NCBI GenBank assembly: GCA_022478985.1 | Contig: JAKSZP010014447.1 | Span: 372,001 to 436,000 of the forward strand | DNA: 64,000 nucleotides | Source of the DNA: Massospora cicadina | Taxonomy: Eukaryota; Entomophthoromycota; Entomophthoromycetes; Entomophthorales; Entomophthoraceae | Direction of reading: 5' to 3' | Part shown: piece after piece, positions 46,124-57,149 of the stretch | How positions within the stretch are numbered: position 1 is the stretch's first letter | Layout: the number at the start of each line of letters is the position of its first letter | Program-made: the position numbers and the translations under genes | Notes under the pieces: model-generated | The model's database searches: none | The model's input: only the letters and a program-made list of their open reading frames with translations | Told to the model about the DNA's origin: nothing

Positions 46124-46947
46124 TGTAACGCACTGTCTCCTTCCAATGAGCCACGAATGAGTTGGGCAACAGGATCCATGTTAAAGACCATAGGGCTGAC
46201 AGGACTCCTGATACTACTCTCCTGGTGCGCGCTACAAGATTGGACAAGCACCCCTGGAAGACAGTTGCAAGTATACTTAACCCCAGCAACATGCCTTGAC
46301 TCCAAGACAAGGTATAAAGGGAGGCAATAGCCCTCCCAAGCTCACTCTCTCAAAGTCCAATTCTTGTTGATTTAAGCCAAACATGGATGCAGTTAGGCAA
46401 TACCTTTAAAATAAACCCAAGTTATAAATATATGAATTTTAGGTTCTTTATTTAATATTTAACCGAGTTGATAGAAAACAGAACTGAGAAGCCTCCAGCT
46501 CCCAGTTCCTTCCCTATATACACATGCTAAAAGCTAAAATAAAATATAATATAAGCTTATGGTGCCAACTTGAATGATGTTTGGTGTAAACTTTACAACA
46601 GGATCGCGGAATCTTTACTCAATGGTTCCATACCAGTTCCAATCCTCAACAGTTCCGCACCAGTTCCATTTCGAATTCTAATTGAACTGCAAAACTCCCA
46701 AGCACCCGTTTCATTCCATTCTCAATTTGAATCCAAATCAAATCTCGAAACTACCCATCTTACTCGTTTTCCGTTTTGTTCTGACTTGGACGCCCATCTT
46801 GCTCCTTGGCCTACTCCAAGCTCCGGCCCCTTAGGCGTCCTTGCCAGAACCAACGCCCCCTCCTCCTCCATACATACAGACATGGCCTGCCCTGTCTTAC
46901 TAAAGATCAGGGCAATGTGATGCTGATGATAGACCTCAATCGTCACA
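46124..46947 (-). repeat. Gypsy-4 5' LTR (824 bp)
   Basis: Pairs with 40954-41777. It contains a TATA box and the predicted transcript start. Confidence 0.93.
46476..46522 (-). promoter_or_regulatory. Gypsy-4 LTR core promoter
   Basis: Minus-strand TGTATATAGGG (46522-46512) is a TATA box. About 33 bases downstream lies AGTTCTGTTT (46485-46476), the segment complementary to the primer-binding site. TATA-to-start spacing of about 30 bp makes 46485 the likely transcript 5' end. The same arrangement is in the other LTR. Confidence 0.7.
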
Positions 46948-46952
46948 CAGTC

Positions 46953-48498
46953 AAACACCTTATATATATAAACGAAATTATAATTAAAGAGAAAAAGTGC
47001 TTAGTTGTCATTTACGCTTGTAAGCAATTTTGGGTTTATATCCATTGCGTGCATTCAATGTGGTAACTGACCATGCCTCATTATACTGTTTGCAGAACTT
47101 AAAGAAGCCTGAAGACAGTTGGCTGTTGTCCTTGTAATCACAAGTGTTCAATTTTGAAATTCAACAACCTGGTATAAAGCACTAAAACGTGTATGGACTC
47201 TCTAGGTTTTCTACCATAGCCTTGCTGGCTGATAAAGTTGATGAACTTTTTAAAAAAATAATTTTTTAGCAATATGGTAATGACATATTAGGATATAATG
47301 AATGCTGGATAATATCAGAAAGAATACCTTCGTAGAAAATAGAATTATATAGGGTTATTGATGAGCAACCCTTTATGTTCCCTAAAACTACCAAACTGAT
47401 GTATCTGATCATCGCTGCTCATAAGAAGACAGGCCACGGTTAATTTAGGAAACGTTTATATAGCCTTACCCCATTACTAATGAATATTCATGTCATATGA
47501 TATCCATGAGGCGCGTAGCTGTGTTACAAATGTCAGCTGAAGCTCCTTCTTGAAAAGCCACTTCTTATCAATTAATTAAACTCAATATCTCCTGGAACAA
47601 GGTCTCCATGGACGTTGTGGGCCCTTGACCAATACACCTGGTCAGTTTAAATATATCATCGCGGCCATTGATTATAAAATCAAATGGGTGGCGGCCAAGG
47701 CATCAAGGGCTTAGGTATCACTACTACAGCTAAGTTCATTCTTATGGATGTTGTATATCACAAAGTTAGTCCCAATTTTTGCTGATGGATGATGGGACAA
47801 AATTTATGTCCCAAATGATTTTTTAAATTAACGATCTAATGGTCATACATGGAGTGTTATCTACTTCCTACAACCTAGATACTAATGGCAACATCAAATG
47901 GGTGTATTTTATGCTGGTTAGTATCTTACATAAGTTAGTAAAAGGCAAAGCATCAAGATGGAACCTCTTTTTCTCATCAGCTACATTCACATACATTATC
48001 ACATACCACTTAGCACAGGGCACTCCCCGTTTTCTTTAATACATGTAAAAGCAGCCCGCGTTGCCCAACTTCTATATCCATGTGGTGAAGAAGAGAATAT
48101 GAGTCCTAATAAATACCTTAAAAAGCTCGCGCAAAAGTTGATTTAGGTACAAATCTTTGCTTACTCAAACGCTCTGGCGCGGAAGGTCATGTCTAGGGTC
48201 TGGTATAATGAAGATCGCTGGGCCTTACTTACTTTTAGTTATGGGAATTGGTCTGGTACTATGACAACCATGGTTTTGTATGGACAAGTAAATTAGCGCA
48301 TATTTTAAGATGACCCTTTGAGGTCATAAAGAAGACGTTCAATGAAGCTACAATCTGAAGGGTCTTACTAAGGGCATCTCATCAATTGAGTGCTAGCCAA
48401 GTTTCTGAAGAAGCGTTACTTACACTCTGGGCCTCTGGCCTCTAATTCCCAAAGACTCATCTGACCCCCGCTCATCTTTGTTACCTGATGTTTTGTCA
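46953..48498 (+). pseudogene. Gypsy-3 RNase H end and integrase
   Basis: RNase H resumes right after the Gypsy-4 TSD: EKKCLVVIYACKQFWVYIH (46990-47050). Integrase: AAHKKTGHG near 47415 (zinc-binding), SMDVVGPLTNTPGQFKYIIA (near 47605-47660, first Asp), KWVAAKAS, and GITTTAKFILMDVVYHKV near 47715. After the second-Asp region (LMDDGTKF) comes VIHGVLSTSYNLDTNGN (47840-47890), where Glu is replaced by Lys. C-terminal part: LHKLVKGKASRWNLFFSSA and YHLAQGTPRF. Several frames and stops. Confidence 0.75.
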
Positions 48499-48508
48499 AG
48501 TGGGGGGA
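48499..48508 (+). other. Gypsy-3 polypurine tract
   Basis: AGTGGGGGGA directly before the TGTTGC start of the 3' LTR. Confidence 0.65.
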
Positions 48509-49319
48509 TGTTGCAAATAGTTTGACCAACCATAAGCTCATGCAATATTTATCTAATACTTATATTTCACTAATGAGAAGAGTATGATTTGAGAGTTCAA
48601 GGAGTTTTGGGAGCGCATCCATAAATTCATAGGGAGTCACCAAAGGTGTAAAAAATATCTTTTGCCTCTCTTGCCTTAGCGCCAAAGATTTAAACATAAA
48701 GCAATCAAATACCATACCCTGCTGGCACAAATTCTACTCCTTCAATTAGTAGCTTCATTGGCTCTTGGCCTTAGCGTTTAGGATATGTTCCACTTACCTA
48801 TATCTTTATCTTGATTTTATCCCTCATGCTGGCACAAGATCTTCAGTACAAGGAATCCTATTTTCATTATGCAATCCACTGGAACTCTTTCAATGCAATC
48901 AGTTGATCACAACTACATTGGTAGTTTTCAAATTTTTAGTGTTTGCTCAATTAATCTAATTCATATTTTTAGTTCACTAATTTACCACTTTTGTGTGCTG
49001 CTTTGTATACTTAAAATGCACCATTAGAAACGCTAGTAGAGGGGAATATATGGTCTGACTTCTAAGGATAAAGGATTTATTTCCCTATGTTTATAGAAGG
49101 AATCTAGTTGTAGAAGGTTATCATAGTATAATTTAAGTCCTTAAATTACTTGATATTGCATTGCTCTCTACTGTATAATATATATGTATACCTCTTACTG
49201 AACATTGTCTTTTTACAAGTTATTCTAATCAAGTTGCTGTCCTCATGCAGTGCCTTATTAATTTGATTCCTAAAACCTGTGCCTTAAAATCTGAAACCTA
49301 AGTGCCAATTTCAACTAGA
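48509..49319 (+). repeat. Gypsy-3 3' LTR
   Basis: Homologous to 35640-36449. Starts TGTTGCAAATAG. The 3' border is placed by alignment and is accurate to a few bases. Confidence 0.75.
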
Positions 49320-50859
49320 AGTTAGACATAAGTTGTTAAAAGTATGCTTCTGGGCAACCATGAGGATTCTGCATAGCCATAACAATGACTATTGCAGGAG
49401 TTCTGGGATAATTAAATGATTGGAGGAGATAGAGGAAAGATATAATGGTAGAAATGTCTTATTCTTAATTGGGGAGAAGACGATGCTCTGAGTGTTAATC
49501 TTTTTCAGGAAATCGTTCATACTGAGATAATTGTGAGGATAGACTAGTGATAAAGTAGGCTTCCAAACATATTACTTTGACTGTTTTGAAAGACAATCTA
49601 CTCTGGTACAAGGCCCAACTGTCAGGTAGAAGAAACATTTTAAAGCTGACAAAGCAAATAAGTGATAGATAAAATTTTATAATTCTCGTTAAGGCCTGAA
49701 AGCTTGTGATATCCCTTCATGCACACAATTAGGCTATCTTATTAAACTGACACCTAATGAACGATAAAAAAATCTGGGACATCTTGAGACTCAACTGACC
49801 AAATAGTACAATCAGTTCACTAAACAAAGCAGCTGGGAAACAGATTTTACAATCAGAGCGATGTTTTAAAGATGAGGGCAAAAACAGATAAGCAAAAAGG
49901 TTAACAATATGGAGCATGGCTCCCATAAATATAGGACCTTTCCAGTGCATCCAACTTCATTGCAACTGGTCTATAATATTGCTGAACGGAGCAGAAGGTA
50001 TACCATGTGCCTAACAAACTTTGATATGAGCTCCTTTTGGATAAGTTGATTTTGACGTCCCTGTAATGGAAATAGCTGATTGAAAGAAGACTTGGCTTCT
50101 AGTATGCGTGAATCAGGACCCAGTGGAGATATATAAGCCAGAGACACATCTGAAATATCTTTGGAAGGGACGTTATAGGATTTATATGAGTTGAAATAGT
50201 AGTTTAAGAATGTACAAATGGCCCTTCATGCCTTACCAAATGACTGCAATGAAGGCAACTGCGGGTTTATCAGTGGCAACCCCTAGGTGTGGGAGAGGAA
50301 TAAAAGATGACAACTTCTCCAGGGTTTGTGGTTGCTGGACTTTAGTAACAGTAGCCTGATAAACATGATTAAAGTTGGGTCTTTTAAGAGCCAGGGGAAA
50401 CCAATTTCTCTTTGATGAGCACAACACAGCTCCTAAGAACCACCTGAAGCACCAGGAAAACAGGATAATGACGTCCACTAAGCCTTCTATCCAAGAAGGG
50501 TAATCCTTTTGAAGAGGGCATGTTGGCCACAGTGCATCATGATGCCCAAAATTCTGAAAAAGTGAAAACGTTAAAAAGTCAGAAACGGAGTGATTTTGTA
50601 TAAAATTTGGAATATGAAGAACAAAATAACCCAATACTCTCACAAGTGAGAAACTGGTCTTTTAAATGGGAACGGGGCTAGCAGTCAGCAGCGTTGTTCA
50701 TAGTATTAGCAACTCCGTGGTATCTTCTTATAGACTATAAATATCACTGACCTTTGCGCATAGTGAAAAGTCAGAAGTATGAAACATTGTAGGAATTGTG
50801 GTGGAAGAAATGATGATGTTGTTGTAAAACTTACAATATGCTACATTAAGAAAACCATT
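49320..50859. other. Non-coding stretch with one unexplained minus ORF
   Basis: AT-rich. The longest ORF is 136 codons at 50643-50233 (minus), rich in Phe, Trp, Leu and Pro (SWCFRWFLGAVLCSSKRNWF). I do not recognise it and it may be chance. Nothing else is supportable. Confidence 0.3.
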
Positions 50860-51890
50860 AGTATTCCATGCCAACAGTATGAAGTCTGTTGACTTAATGC
50901 TTTTTCACCTTCACAGGATAACTTTCACTACAAGTCCGCGCTGCAACTCCCCATATTTTACAGACCTTAACCTACACCTTAGGCCAATTAATCCCCTGAG
51001 ATTCACATACCAACCTCAAAACCTCCATAGGCGAACACCCTAAGGGTTAATACCTATCAAATCTTTGTTGTGGTGGCCGGTTGGGCAAGTCCATATGGAC
51101 TTAACTGTACGTTAAAACTTGAAGTTGGTAGCACAGACCACTCCTTAGGTGTACTAACCCATCACCTAACCATGGGGATATTCATCCCACCCTCCACTGA
51201 CGGCTACCCTATGGCCACCTCAAAAAAAAAGATTAGTCGAGAGAAAGAACTTTATTAAGAAGGAATTTTAAGTATTTAATCTTAAGCAATTTCAAAGCAA
51301 TCTCATTTCCGCCTAGCTAAAATCATCTTCATTTAATGCCAGCAACTCAACCTTATCTTTAGCATCCTTTTCTCGTAGCCATCCTTAAAAAAATCTTTGC
51401 AATTGATCACTGAATATTAATTAATTTGTTCTTGGTATTGATTGCCAGTTAATCATAACATAATCTTAATCTAAATTAGTTAAGTATTCTCAGTCTTAAT
51501 TGCCAGTAATTCTAGTCCCCTAGGTGACAAAATGACAATTGAATTCCCGCCTATTGAAAATCCTAAGCATCAGTCACTGGATATACCATATTGATTATCC
51601 TCAGCATCAGTTGCTGGTAAAACTAAACTCTTGATCTTATTATCCTTGGCGTCAGTTGCCAGTAATCACAAACCCCTAGGCGTCAAACAGCAAATAAAAG
51701 CTTCGCCTATTAAAAACCATCAACATTTATTGGTGTCAGCATTTATTCATAAATCCTTAGCATTGATTTGCATAAATATCTTAATAATTACTTATTATAA
51801 AATAATGAGTATCCAGAGCATCAATTGCTGATAGATCAGAATACTAGTTGCTATTGAGGATTATCCTTGATACTTCATAAGTGGCTGATA
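50860..51890 (+). repeat. Dispersed repeat family R, copy 2, with dyad-motif array
   Basis: Homologous to 23640-24790. The 3' half holds at least seven copies of a short motif of the form ATCCTTGGCxTCAGTTGCCAGT at irregular 35-115 bp spacing, starting near 51431, 51489, 51563, 51599, 51643, 51758 and 51806. Some copies are dyads: TTGGCGTCAGTTGCCA at 51643 and CAGCATCAGTTGCTG at 51602. Confidence 0.6.
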
Positions 51891-54800
51891 CTTCAAGATA
51901 GCCCACACCAATCAAATGATTACATTTCAGACACAACAATAGTACTATTTTAATTTACTTTAATATTTCATTGAGAAAACGAAGAACATAACTTGGAAAG
52001 TTAATTAATACAATAATTAATATAAAACCATCAAAACTAGAGAGAATTAGCAGATGTAATATATTTAACCTCTAGTCTCAGAAACTTAGGTAAGAATTCA
52101 ACCTGCTTAAAAATCCCAACAGATGACGCCCTGATTTGCTGCACTCTAATTTGATTTAACAAAAGTTTTCTATAAAAAATTCTCTAATTAAATCGCGCTC
52201 CTCCTTCAAAAATCCAGCGCTTGTCAAAAGAAAATTCATAAACTTTTGGAAAGATATCTCATAAAAATAGTAAAAGGAGGTATTGCCATTTGTAGTTGTA
52301 AATTTAATTTTTAAGTAAAATTGAAAGTTCTTACTCTAAAAATAAAAATAAAAAGGAGAATATTCAGATAAGGATGATATAAAAATTGGGAAAATGGGCT
52401 GGGATATGAAAGAACATACTAAGAGTAAAATCTGCCATTTTGGAAGTGTAGTTGGGGGATTTCTCTTCATAAGAGCCTTATCCTCTCAACATACAACCAG
52501 CATCTGGGTGGTAATAGGAGTAAGTTTCTATTAAGAAAGATAATAGAAGTCTTTACTGGCACACTGTCTACTAAGGAAAGCCTACCAGAGCGCACATAAT
52601 CATCATGGTCATTCCAGTAAAATATTTATGAGTTAGGTAACCAGAACTGCAAACAAGTTTGAATTGGCTAAACTTATATTTTTAAGCTCTTTGGCTGCTT
52701 TACGGTTGCCAACTTAAACACTACTTCTTGAGGTTAATGTCAGAGATAAGGTTAAGGATCAAGTTGCCTAAATGGGCAGGGATGATCCTACCTGAGAGTG
52801 GTGCTCCAGATTGCCCAGATATAAAGGATCCCAAATGAATTGAGCAATCAGGCGTTCTTAGCTTGTGAGAGGTGTGCCAGAGTTGGTATTATGAAAGAGC
52901 GCATGAAAAGAAGATTATGCCAAGCCAGTGGTGGATTGTTGAGGTGAATCCTGGGTTTAGGGGATGTGCAATGTGAACAGTGGACAGGCGGTATTGGTCA
53001 GGGGCGTACCTTCTCACAAACTTGGCACTGCATGCTTAGTATCCAGATCATTAGAATGTGGTGCTCACTTGATAAACATTAGGGCTACCACGTAGATAGC
53101 AGAGTGTTTTTCTGGATTAATTGTACTATATCTTGGAAAGGATGTGGCATGTGGTATATGTGGAAACAAAGCAGAAAATGGGAGTTTAATTAAAAAAACA
53201 TAGAAATAGAATAAACTAACAATAGTCTCTAGGAGGAATTGTTGCCTTTATAGGAGGGGGCATAGAATTGAGAGAAGCAAAAAGAACTGACCTGAGCCTG
53301 AGCCTCATGAAGCACATTCCAATTGGTTGTGCTATGAAAATTTATTTGGATTGAGGAAATTTTCTAAGAATTTTGGAAGATGTAAAGATTTTGCATTGGA
53401 TTCCATGAATTATTAACAATCCAGATTGATAGAACCAAATCTTCACGGATCTGTTCAGACTTGTGAATTTCAAAAGACAGTTTTTATGTATTCATTCTGA
53501 CTGGTGAATTAATCAGAGTAGCCTTGAGATTGGTTGAGCGTTCTGTGTCAATCCATGATTTGTTTTACTAGGGCTGACCCAATTCAGCTTTTGCAAATTT
53601 TTTGAAGTTGTTTTGTTTTTGGAGATAATTTTTCCAGGATTTATGGGCAGTTGGAATAGGTGTAGGATAAGCCCTAGGGAACTTCCAGATGCCCCTGTAC
53701 TGGAATAGTTCCTTACAAACCCCTCTATCATCTCTAATAAGGAAGAAGAAAAAAGGGGAAGAAAGGGAGAATCCATGGGGGCAGGGCATTAACTCATGGA
53801 TCTTCTAAAACATGAGTCAGGTTCTTAACCTGAATAAGGGATTCACTGGAGCACTAAGACCTCTCTTTCTATATAGGGGTGCTGCTCATGGTCCAGGCAA
53901 AGAAGCTGTGCTTCAGGACTTACAATTACTTATTTGCATGACATCTTCTATACTAATGACTTAAACTCAGCATAGGAGCATGACATATATATCTATTTCT
54001 TTATCACTTCATTTGCTTAATATGTAGGAGGCTGGAGAGGTTAAATCCCCAAGTTAGTAATGCTCTTAAAAATTTGGCCTCAATTAAATAAGATGAGTTT
54101 CTGTAAGAGAAGTTTAAAATTCATTAAGGACAGAAATGTAGAAGTTTGTTTTTAACTGAGCAATAAGCTTAATAAATCAGACGGAACCACAACAACCACA
54201 TTTTCATTAAGATTAACATCCCAAAACAATTTTATATTTCGCATCAGAGCTCTGACAAATTTCTTAAATGTGATCAATTTTTAAAGCATAAAACACATAT
54301 TGGGAGGGACTTATGTCAATTTACCTCTCTAATTTATACTAATTGATGAAGAATTCAATGGGTGGCTATGCCAGAGTTTAGTGATCATGACATAGAGCTA
54401 TGCAAAGTTAAACCCAAGAAGCCTATGCTGTTATGATGATTGGGTAACTGGCGTGGGGTTAAGTTAAGCTAGAAAGTATAAAACCACTAATGTAATACTA
54501 CTAGGGTAGACCCAGATTTAGGTTTTTAATGATTTTAGTGTTGAATTCTATAAAACTAATAGTGAGCAGCAGTACAATTCTGCCAAGAAGTTTAAAAATC
54601 CCTTTACTTAGTTTTCTTTATATATTTGTTTACTTTTTTTGAAGGTATGTTCTTTATAATGCTCTCATGTTGTATTAGTGGTAACTGAACCCTTTACTAT
54701 CAGCCAGATTCATTATAGTGCAAGCAACAGATGTCATATTTCCAATTGGGAAGATGATGATAAACTGTGGCTGAAAATTAATTTATCTTCAAAGACTTTA

Positions 54801-55640
54801 AAAAAATATAACAAATAGCAAATTACAATTAAAATTATCAAAATCTGATAAAAACCTTTTTGTATATTAGTTAGCTTATTCTACAAAAAAGAGGAACCCA
54901 TTATAGAAAATTTATATATTTGGGTCCAGAGGGGTTTTTTATAAGGGTTTAAGTGAGGATTTGTACTTAAAACCTTTTACATATATAAATCTGATTACAG
55001 TCTGTCAGATTTGTTCAATTTGAAGAACTTGTATCTCAAGCTTTTGTATAGTAGGGTCTTTTAAGTCATTCCTGGTGCTAACTTACTTTCTATCTCATGA
55101 ATTATCTATAAGTTTTGTCCAGTGTTATGGGACACTAACTTCTTTTAATATTAAAATTAGAGGATAAGTGTATACTGAGAGAATTTTTAGGATTTTCCAT
55201 GAACATTCTTTTTTTTTATAAAGGGAACTTAATCCCAGATAGAATGATATTATCTGTGACAACACTCTCAGCTCTTAGGCGAGGTTCAACTCCAACATAT
55301 GAGCTCTAGCATAAGCATAATTCTTATGGGAGTTGGGAAGCTTCATTATAGCTTGATATGAAGTAATTTGTAGGGGACTTAAGCTTCAGAGAACCTCTTG
55401 TGGAACCTCTTGACTAAGCCTAGGCCTTAAGGCGCCCTGGGCCACATCCAATTGTTTCAGTATCATCATACCCTTTCCAGTACACCAAGTCCTGAAGGCA
55501 GCAATGGGACAAATGGGATTCCAGGATGGCTTCTATCTCATATATATGTTCACTACCTAAGAGAATAGGTTCATATCTTATTAAACAGGTCCAGAAAAAG
55601 CGAAAAAAGCATTCATGTTAGGTGTTTAAGACCTTAATGG
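51891..55640. other. Long AT-rich stretch, mostly unexplained
   Basis: No long ORF. On the minus strand near 53060-52800 a frame reads MQCQVCEKVR and CSHCTSPKPRIHLNN, then WAIWSTTLR, a weak hint of a LINE C-terminus. ORFs at 53789-53513 have no motif. The rest shows nothing I can support. Confidence 0.3.
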
Positions 55641-55645
55641 ATGGT
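55641..55645. repeat. Gypsy-5 target-site duplication ATGGT (partner 61541-61545)
   Basis: Identical 5-bp direct repeats touch both outer LTR ends. Confidence 0.9.
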
Positions 55646-56119
55646 TGTCGCGATTCTAATATGACTGGATGATAATCTCTAAGTCAATATATGGCGGAAT
55701 GGATGGAATCCACTGGAATTGAAACAGTACTGGGAATCCAAGCGCTTCAAAATGAGGCATTTGGCGAATCAAGAGGATTTATGCTGAGATTTGATACAAA
55801 ATGAGAGTAAGTCAAAATGGGAAGCAGAAGATAAGAGTACCAAGTCAAGAATGCATCTGGCTGAGGAACCAAAGTATAAAGAGTCTGATGGAAGATAAAA
55901 GGTTTAGAGGTTTTTTAGGAGAAAAGGAGAGCGCGCAGATAAGTCTGCAATTTATAGTAAAATAAAGGCCATAATAAGGGGCGATAGCTCCATACATAAT
56001 TTATTAAAGTTTTATTATAAATCGGTGATCCTCATATCATCCAATTTGGTTGCTCAGTGGCTCATACCCTGTGCAAAACCAACTCAGCGGAATTGAGATG
56101 CAAACGCTGAGAATTGACA
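55646..56119 (+). repeat. Gypsy-5 5' LTR
   Basis: Starts TGTCGCGATTC and ends GAATTGACA; pairs with 61068-61540. TATAAAG near 55875 is a probable TATA box and AATAAA at 55961-55966 a probable polyadenylation signal. Confidence 0.93.
55873..55881 (+). promoter_or_regulatory. Gypsy-5 LTR TATA box
   Basis: AGTATAAAG, conserved in the 3' LTR near 61295, about 85 bp before AATAAA. Confidence 0.55.
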
Positions 56120-56120
56120 G

Positions 56121-56164
56121 TGGTGCTCACCCCCCCCCCCCCCCCCCCCCCCCCCCCTACAGGG
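56121..56164 (+). other. Gypsy-5 primer-binding site split by a C28 run
   Basis: TGGTGCTCAC, then C continuing to 56157 (28 C in all, 56130-56157), then TACAGGGGG. Without the extra C it is the Gypsy-1/Gypsy-3 site TGGTGCTCACTACAGGG. Confidence 0.8.
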
Positions 56165-56216
56165 GGCCCACTAAGCAACTATATTTGAAAACAACCAGAA
56201 AGCCTATTACTCTACA

Positions 56217-57148
56217 ATGAGGAGGCCTCCTCCGTTCCAACAGCAAACCTGCTCGCAGTATATAATTGAAGAAGTTCTTTTATGAATACAAGCTGTGGAA
56301 AAGCAACTGAATGAAGAAAGGGGAGTCCGTCAGAAATTTCAACAACTTGAAACGCTGCAACAGTTGATCAACAAACAGTTTGTGGAGCAAAGCAAATTCG
56401 TTCATATTGAGAAATTACCTCCTTTCAGTCATGACAGGAACCTACACGGTTACTTTAAGCGGTTCAAATTCGCTGTGAAAGGAGCTACAGATCGACAAAA
56501 ATCGAAATTGTTGCTGTCCACTTTGGATGTGGAAAGCGCTGATCAGGTGACCTGCTAACTTCCTAACAGCTCGGTATCTTATGCACAAGTAAAAGCGATT
56601 ATCATCCAGCTGTTTGGGGGCAATACCAGGATGTGTCAACGAAAAGCTAACTTTATGACTATACAGTTTGACAAAAATGAAACTCTGTTAGACTTTGCTG
56701 AGCGGTTTTTAGCGGAAGCACACGTTCTGCTTGGGGCCAATATCTTAACCACTGAAGATGTAAGCATAGTGATGACAGCAGCTGTCGAACCATATCAGGA
56801 ACTATATAATGCTATGGCCCATGTGTTGGACAGGGATACCAGACTTATTCAGATCATGAACGCCTTACGACGGCTCTCTGCCATGAACAGAGCCCTCAAT
56901 GTAGCCCGAAAATTGCTGTTGCCCCCGCTCCAACCCTTTCAGGATATAGGTCACAGCAATTGGGCTATCAGCCGCTGGAATGTAGTCATCCCTCACATGA
57001 GTCAATATACCCTTTCTGGCCCAGATGCGCACCATTTATGAACACTTGCTTCCAGTGTGGACAAAGAGGGCATTATGCAGCCAATTGCCCTAGTCAACCA
57101 CATGTGTATGCAATGCCAACTAGGATAATTGAGCAGAGAAAAGCTTGA
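56217..57148 (+). pseudogene. Gypsy-5 gag with CCHC zinc knuckle
   Basis: Starts at ATG 56217 (MRRPPPFQQQ), about 50 bp after the primer site. One frame runs to 57041 through TGA 56283-56285 and a TAA near 56556: a coiled-coil-like VEKQLNEERGVRQKFQQLET, then FSHDRNLHGYFKRFKFAVKG and LLDFAERFLAEAHVLLGANI of the capsid region. A frameshift near 56945 moves the end to another frame with CFQCGQRGHYAANC (57052-57093), the CX2CX4HX4C nucleocapsid knuckle. It binds and packages element RNA in intact relatives. Confidence 0.85.
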
Positions 57149-57149
57149 G

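Larger units (their letters stand above)
40954..46947 (-). mobile_element. Gypsy-4, complete chromovirus nested in Gypsy-3
   Basis: This is a 5994-bp element with 824-bp LTRs (40954-41777, 46124-46947), ends TGTGACGATTG...GTGCGTTACA, and TSD CAGTC. On the minus strand: 5' LTR, self-priming-type primer site, gag, protease, RT, RNase H, integrase with C-terminal chromodomain, polypurine tract, 3' LTR. This is the Tf1/sushi-type chromovirus layout. LTRs differ at about 40 sites by eye (near 5%), many at CpG. It is younger than Gypsy-3. Coding is broken mainly by TGA codons and single-base indels. Confidence 0.95.
35640..49319 (+). mobile_element. Gypsy-3, Ty3/Gypsy element split by Gypsy-4
   Basis: LTRs at 35640-36449 and 48509-49319 are homologous (about 25% diverged by eye). 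Between them on the plus strand lie a primer-binding site, gag, protease, dUTPase-like segment, RT and the start of RNase H. Gypsy-4 then intervenes on the other strand (40954-46947), after which RNase H and integrase continue to a polypurine tract. Without Gypsy-4 the element is about 7.7 kb. It is older than its insertion. Confidence 0.82.

Noticed and set aside
46120..46310. Minus-strand ORFs in the Gypsy-4 LTRs (46310-45858 and 41215-40907)
   Set aside because: They cover LTR and primer-site DNA and differ between the two LTRs by indels, so they are not a conserved gene.
51420..51890. CRISPR-like array
   Set aside because: The repeats are short, degenerate and irregularly spaced, the DNA is eukaryotic, and the motif belongs to a dispersed repeat family.
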